Shown here piece by piece: positions 12,432 through 15,448 of a stretch of DNA of 15,448 bases (the first letter of the stretch is position 1; each line of letters begins with the position of its first letter). The stretch spans positions 1 to 15,448 of the forward strand of contig JAEDJF010000030.1 in assembly GCA_016296485.1 (NCBI GenBank), in the 5' to 3' direction. A program made the translations under genes and the position numbers. This stretch comes from Oscillospiraceae bacterium. GTDB lineage: Bacteria; Bacillota; Clostridia; Oscillospirales; Ruminococcaceae. The notes under the pieces are model-generated. The model had not been told where the DNA came from. It worked only from the letters and a program-made list of their open reading frames with translations, and ran no database searches.

Positions 12432-13654
12432 GCGTTAATGGAAACGGGGCGCAAAAATCTGAAATCACAGTTCGCAAGGTCGGAGTAGTAAACGAAACAG
12501 GCGGGGCTGTTTTGGGCGAAAAGGAGCTTTTCTTCGTCAACAACTATGAGCGCGTGGGTGAATTTGCCCTGTTCCTCCGAGGCGTGGGATGAAACGTTCA
12601 CAAGGTCGCCCTTTTGAACTCCATAGACGTGGTTAAAAGTTACCGTCTGCATCGGGCAGCGGGAGCCCTGGCTCCAGTTCCAAAAGCGGCTGACACTGGA
12701 CCAGATGAGGGTGCCGCCGCTTTTTCCGCAGTACCATTCATTCGTCATTGAGCCGTAGTTTTTGGGCGTGTCGCCCGGGGCGGCGAAACCGCTCCAGATG
12801 CACTGGGACGCGAAATTCATGCAGTTCCCGTACCAGTCGCCGACAAAATGGAAATCCGGGTTGGGGCTTTCGCAGTAGGAAAGGGCGTAGCCGACGGCGG
12901 CTTCGCCGTCGTAAGCCCGGTCGTAAAGCACCTCGGGCACCTCGGGCGAAACCTTTGCGAACTCGGCGTAAAGCTGGGCAAACATTTGCACCTTGGTTAT
13001 GACCTTAACGTCAAGGTCGTTTTCAAATTTGCCCTCGGAGCCGGGGAAATAGTGATAGGCAACTTTGTACCGCTCTCCGTCAAAAGTGAGCACCACGGTG
13101 TGCTCAGAGTTTAAGGCGAAAAGCGGGGGATAGGCTTCGCCGGGCTCACCCTTGATTATGAAATGTAGCGCTAAGGTGCCCTCGCCGTAATCCCGAAGGT
13201 CAATATAGTTCATTCGCTGGTCGCTTAGCTCTTTTGCCTTTATGTAATTTATTGAGTAGGGCTTTCTTTCCGTATCGACAAAACAAAAGTCGTGCTCAAA
13301 AATGACCCGCCGCCGAAGAGCGAGAAGGTCGTTCCAGCTTTGCAAATTTTGCATCATTCTCCCGTGCTCAAAATTTACGACGGGGGAAAGGTCCAAGGGC
13401 TTCATCTCCACATAGGAGCGGTAGAGCTGGTTGAGGTATATTTCAAGGGTTTCTTCGGGCGTAAGCCCGGAAACAACTTTAAAACTGAGCACGGCGGGTT
13501 CCTCCGGTTCGGGTTCCGGTTCCGGCTCGGGCTCGGGCTCGGAAGCCTGCGTTTCCGGAGTCTCGGAGATGGGAGCCGGACCCGCCTCGACGGCTTTAGG
13601 TGCGGCGCAGGCGCAAAGGCTCAAAATTATTAAAATTACGGCGACTACCCGCAA
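12428..13654 (-). CDS. Lipoprotein with C-terminal Amidase_6 (papain-like) domain
   Basis: The 408-residue precursor starts at TTG 13654; an in-frame stop lies five codons upstream, and AAGGA lies about 9 nt before it. A short signal peptide (MRVVAVILIILSLCAC) ends in lipobox L-C-A-C with C16 as likely lipidated residue. An acidic/proline spacer with six EP pairs follows, then a region of about 60-235 that I do not recognise. The C-terminus fits the putative amidase domain PF12671: YDGEAAVGYALSY, GNCMNFASQCIWSG with likely nucleophile C278, the aromatic WYCG...FWNW region, THALIVV with H367 and AQN with N382. It probably acts on peptides or amides at the cell surface. It has its own promoter (13691-13719) and carries five GTGCTCA-family 7-mers. 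Confidence 0.85.
   Translation of the reverse strand: MRVVAVILIILSLCACAAPKAVEAGPAPISETPETQASEPEPEPEPEPEPEEPAVLSFKVVSGLTPEETLEIYLNQLYRSYVEMKPLDLSPVVNFEHGRMMQNLQSWNDLLALRRRVIFEHDFCFVDTERKPYSINYIKAKELSDQRMNYIDLRDYGEGTLALHFIIKGEPGEAYPPLFALNSEHTVVLTFDGERYKVAYHYFPGSEGKFENDLDVKVITKVQMFAQLYAEFAKVSPEVPEVLYDRAYDGEAAVGYALSYCESPNPDFHFVGDWYGNCMNFASQCIWSGFAAPGDTPKNYGSMTNEWYCGKSGGTLIWSSVSRFWNWSQGSRCPMQTVTFNHVYGVQKGDLVNVSSHASEEQGKFTHALIVVDEEKLLFAQNSPACFVYYSDLANCDFRFLRPVSINA
13506..13541 (-). repeat. Hexanucleotide repeat encoding the (Glu-Pro)6 spacer
   Basis: Six 6-bp units, three of GGCTCG and three of GGTTC(G/C) on the plus strand, encode the EP pairs that separate the lipid anchor from the folded part of the lipoprotein. 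Units are in frame, so slippage would change spacer length without destroying the protein. Confidence 0.85.
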
Positions 13655-13690
13655 GGAATCACATCCTTAGGAAAAAATTAGACAAGTAAT

Positions 13691-13719
13691 ATTATATTCT
13701 TTGTCACAAAATTTGTAAA
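13691..13719 (-). promoter_or_regulatory. Strong sigma-A-type promoter of the lipoprotein gene
   Basis: Minus strand TTTACA (13719-13714, 5/6 match) and perfect TATAAT (13696-13691) with a 17-nt spacer. Transcription would start near 13684, about 30 nt before the TTG start codon. It lies just downstream of the plsC terminator, making the lipoprotein an independent unit. Confidence 0.75.
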
Positions 13720-13738
13720 TACCGGGGGAAACCAAGGG

Positions 13739-13763
13739 AAAAGGCGCCCGCAAAGCGGGCGCC
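13739..13763 (-). terminator. Terminator of the plsC-type gene
   Basis: A perfect 9-bp GC stem, GCGGGCGCC/GGCGCCCGC (13743-13751 with 13755-13763) and a 3-nt loop, followed on the minus strand by TTTT (13742-13739). It lies 10 bp after the acyltransferase stop codon. Confidence 0.8.
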
Positions 13764-13772
13764 CACATTATT

Positions 13773-14573
13773 TCAGCTCATCATTATTTCTCTTGCGAGT
13801 TCGCTTATTTCGACGGTTTTGTGCTCTGCAACGTATTCCGCAGGAATTACGCCCTTTATCTCGAAATCGACGGTGCATTTTTTCCAGAAAGGCTTTTTGA
13901 GTATTTTCTCCGCGCCGGAAAGATGCGTCACAATAACCGGGGCTTCGCCCTTTTTCGCGATGCGGAAAGCGCCGTGGCGGAACTCCTGGAGCTCGCCGGT
14001 CTTTGTGACCCAACCCTCGGGATAGACCCCGACGGCGCAGACCCCGTCCTTCAAAAACTCCGCCGCCTTGTTTATGGTTTTAAGGGCTTCGCGGTTGTTT
14101 TCGCGGTCAAGGGCAAGGCAGGCGGTCTTGTAAAGAAACTTGTTCGCGATGGGGTAGGTATAGTTTTCCTTCCGGCTTATAAACGCAATATGGAACCGAC
14201 GGAAAAGCACTATCGCGATAGCCGGGTCAACCCAAGAAATGTGGTTGCAGACGAGAAGAAAGCGCGAGTCCTTCGGGAAAAATTCTTTCCCTTTAAAGTT
14301 TATCTTGACCCGCAGTATTTTAAGAAAAAGATAGGCGGTTTCCGCAAGGATTCCGTAGAAAAAACGGTTTTGGCGGTGAATCGGCTTGTTGAGGTTCACG
14401 AAAAAGGACAGGAAGATACAAATCACTATATGTCCGATTACGCAAAGGTTAAAGACCAAAAGCGCCGCAAGGGCGGCAATCCAGGGCCAGTACCAGTTGA
14501 GAATCACGCCCCTTACGATTACAGCCGAAAGGGCAACAAAAAGGCTGACAGCAATAAAAATATAGTAAAGCAT
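13773..14573 (-). CDS. plsC: PlsC-type lysophospholipid (1-acylglycerol-3-phosphate) acyltransferase
   Basis: A membrane acyltransferase of the LPLAT/PlsC family, which normally moves a fatty acyl group to lysophosphatidic acid to make phosphatidic acid. The ATG at 14573 is chosen because GGGGGAAG lies immediately upstream; a longer frame would add 21 residues reaching past the -10 element. The 266-residue product has two N-terminal membrane segments (1-20 and about 31-57), the catalytic HX4D as NHISWVD (H111, D116), an FISRKE block (131-136) and VYPEGW (183-188), the family FPEGTR motif with Trp in place of Thr/Ser. The tail is IKGVIPAEYVAEHKTVEISELARE. It is a monocistronic unit with its own promoter and terminator. 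The exact acceptor lipid is uncertain because paralogues are common. Confidence 0.88.
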   Translation of the reverse strand: MLYYIFIAVSLFVALSAVIVRGVILNWYWPWIAALAALLVFNLCVIGHIVICIFLSFFVNLNKPIHRQNRFFYGILAETAYLFLKILRVKINFKGKEFFPKDSRFLLVCNHISWVDPAIAIVLFRRFHIAFISRKENYTYPIANKFLYKTACLALDRENNREALKTINKAAEFLKDGVCAVGVYPEGWVTKTGELQEFRHGAFRIAKKGEAPVIVTHLSGAEKILKKPFWKKCTVDFEIKGVIPAEYVAEHKTVEISELAREIMMS

Positions 14574-14607
14574 TGCTTCCCCCGAAAACAATGGTTTTTG
14601 TATTTTT

Positions 14608-14636
14608 ATTATAGCACATTGGGGAATATTATGCAA
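14608..14636 (-). promoter_or_regulatory. Promoter of the plsC-type gene (extended -10)
   Basis: Minus strand TTGCAT (14636-14631), 17-nt spacer and perfect TATAAT (14613-14608) with an extended TGC directly upstream. The -35 is weak (3/6) but the extended -10 compensates. The leader is about 28 nt. Confidence 0.62.
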
Positions 14637-14650
14637 AGGTTAAGGAAAAT

Positions 14651-14684
14651 AAAAAAACGGACGGAGCGAAAGCTCCATCCGTTT
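14651..14684 (-). terminator. Strong terminator of the rightmost gene
   Basis: On the minus strand AAACGGATGGAGC (14684-14672) pairs with GCTCCGTCCGTTT (14667-14655) with one wobble and a 4-nt loop, followed by a long T run reaching 14651 and then ATTTT. It lies 18 bp after the stop of the unidentified protein. Confidence 0.9.
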
Positions 14685-14702
14685 ACGTAACTCGGTAAGG
14701 AA

Positions 14703-15448
14703 TTACTTAATGTTGTGGTAACCAGCGTACTCTTTGAGGAAGCCGTATTTGAAGCCGAGAACGTTGTTCTCTGCGTCAGCAGCGGTCTTCATAGCAAAGG
14801 TGTTGATGATCTCTTCGGTGGTCATAGCATTGTCGATCATGTACTGAAGCTGAGCTTCGTTGTCCTCGTTCTTGAAGAGTTTTTCTTCAGTTGCGCCGAG
14901 GAGCATGGTGTAGTTGCTGTTGCGGAGACCGCGGAGACCGTTTTCTTCACGTCCCTGGAGGACATAGAGGGTGTCACCAGCCTCGTTAGCTTTTGCAAGG
15001 TCATATCCGAGAGTATCTCTCTGATAGATTGCGAGCTCTGCGATAACGCCGCCGCCGTCGGTTACTTTACGGGAAGCGCGGTTGAAGTTGATGACGAGTT
15101 TGAGGTTTGCGAACTCGGTGCAGAAGTTGTAGTCACCGGTGGAATCCATGAAGCCGGCGAGAGGTCCAACGCCGTTGTATTTAGGAACAATAGCGTTTAC
15201 GATAGCAGTAACTTTGCCTACGCCCTGGGTCTGTGCTTTGATAGGAGCATCATCGCGTACCCAGCCGCCGTTGCCGTCGTTGAGCCAGCCGCAGCCGGTC
15301 TCATAGTCGTACTGGTTGACATATTTGCCGTCTTCACCAACAACGTTGGTCATAGCGAGCATACCGGTGAGGTAGTCATGGAGACCCCAAACGTCGATAG
15401 CAGCGCGGATAGGATCGGTAGCGGAAGCGGAGCATACCCAAACATCGA
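14703..15448 (-). CDS. Unidentified protein, C-terminal 247 residues (N-terminus outside window)
   Basis: The frame is open to the right edge (first visible residues DVWVCSASATDPIRAAIDVWG) and ends at TAA 14703-14705. I do not recognise the family. The visible part has mixed composition without membrane segments. Notable stretches are YVNQYDYETGCGWLNDGNGGW, DYNFCTEFANLKLVINFNR, YVLQGREENGLRGLRNSNYTMLLG, LQYMIDNAMTTEEIINTFAMKT and the end GFLKEYAGYHNIK. The codon choice looks different from its neighbours, with many GTT, GCT and GAA codons and fewer GTC/GCC, which would fit a highly expressed gene; this is by eye only. A strong terminator follows. It may be an abundant secreted or surface protein, but that is a guess. 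Confidence 0.7.
   Translation of the reverse strand, partial: DVWVCSASATDPIRAAIDVWGLHDYLTGMLAMTNVVGEDGKYVNQYDYETGCGWLNDGNGGWVRDDAPIKAQTQGVGKVTAIVNAIVPKYNGVGPLAGFMDSTGDYNFCTEFANLKLVINFNRASRKVTDGGGVIAELAIYQRDTLGYDLAKANEAGDTLYVLQGREENGLRGLRNSNYTMLLGATEEKLFKNEDNEAQLQYMIDNAMTTEEIINTFAMKTAADAENNVLGFKYGFLKEYAGYHNIK

Larger units (their letters stand above)
1172..13492. repeat. Dispersed 7-bp motif GTGCTCA/TGAGCAC, at least 17 copies
   Basis: GTGCTCA on the plus strand starts at 1172, 1232, 3524, 8714, 9476, 9511, 9530, 13100, 13292 and 13364. TGAGCAC starts at 1211, 3547, 6083, 10780, 10837, 13087 and 13486. A truncated GCTCAAAA sits at position 1. In the GTGCTCA orientation the next base is A in 11 of 17. 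All copies are inside genes; only one (6083) lies in infB and none lies in the rightmost unidentified gene. Counts are by hand. Function unknown. Confidence 0.7.

Noticed and set aside
13821..14690. Plus-strand 289-codon frame
   Set aside because: It is opposite plsC, which has HX4D, YPEG, a promoter and a terminator on the minus strand.
1..15448. Search for tRNA/rRNA genes, CRISPR arrays, insertion sequences, integrases, attachment sites, riboswitches and defence or toxin-antitoxin modules
   Set aside because: None was found by reading; apart from the features listed the window is core-type genome.

Overview
The window (15,448 bp, GC-rich by eye) reads as chromosomal DNA of a low-copy, non-plasmid Firmicute of class Clostridia, probably the Oscillospiraceae/Ruminococcaceae side. 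The reasons are the gene order rimP-nusA-ylxR-ylxQ-infB-rbfA-nrnA-truB, strong AGGAGG-type ribosome binding sites, several TTG starts and T-tailed intrinsic terminators. This placement is inference from content; no 16S or phylogeny is available here. I see no tRNA, rRNA, CRISPR array, integrase, transposase or phage module.

Layout. (1) 1-2304, minus strand: a three-gene run transcribed leftwards from a promoter near 2397-2425. It holds a cysteine-rich multi-span membrane protein of unknown function, a HAD-family phosphatase preceded by a 9-codon mini-ORF, and a beta-lactamase-fold serine hydrolase homologue (cut by the window edge) that appears to have lost its catalytic residues. (2) 2305-2621: a divergent regulatory region with a minus-strand promoter, an orphan plus-strand terminator hairpin, the promoter of the translation operon and a structured leader containing a 23-codon ORF. 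(3) 2622-10508, plus strand: the translation/RNA operon. Its genes act in 30S maturation (RimP, RbfA), transcription elongation and termination (NusA), RNase P modulation (YlxR/RnpM), RNA binding (L7Ae-like YlxQ), translation initiation (IF-2), nanoRNA/pAp turnover (NrnA) and tRNA psi55 formation (TruB). A GNAT acetyltransferase is appended and a strong bidirectional terminator ends the run. (4) 10547-13654, minus strand: ribosome-splitting GTPase HflX, a small nitroreductase, and a lipoprotein with a C-terminal Amidase_6 domain. (5) 13773-14573, minus strand: a PlsC-type acyltransferase with its own promoter and terminator. (6) 14703-15448, minus strand: the C-terminal part of an unrecognised protein, ended by a strong terminator.

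Most of the window is ordinary core genome. The most unexpected signal is not a gene. The 7-mer GTGCTCA/TGAGCAC occurs at least 17 times by my hand count (about 2 expected), in both orientations, in several reading registers, in genes of unrelated function and sometimes as inverted pairs. Other points of interest are the apparently dead serine hydrolase, the two-cluster cysteine membrane protein, the mini-ORFs coupled to the HAD gene and to rimP, the 39-bp repeats in IF-2, and the unidentified terminal gene.
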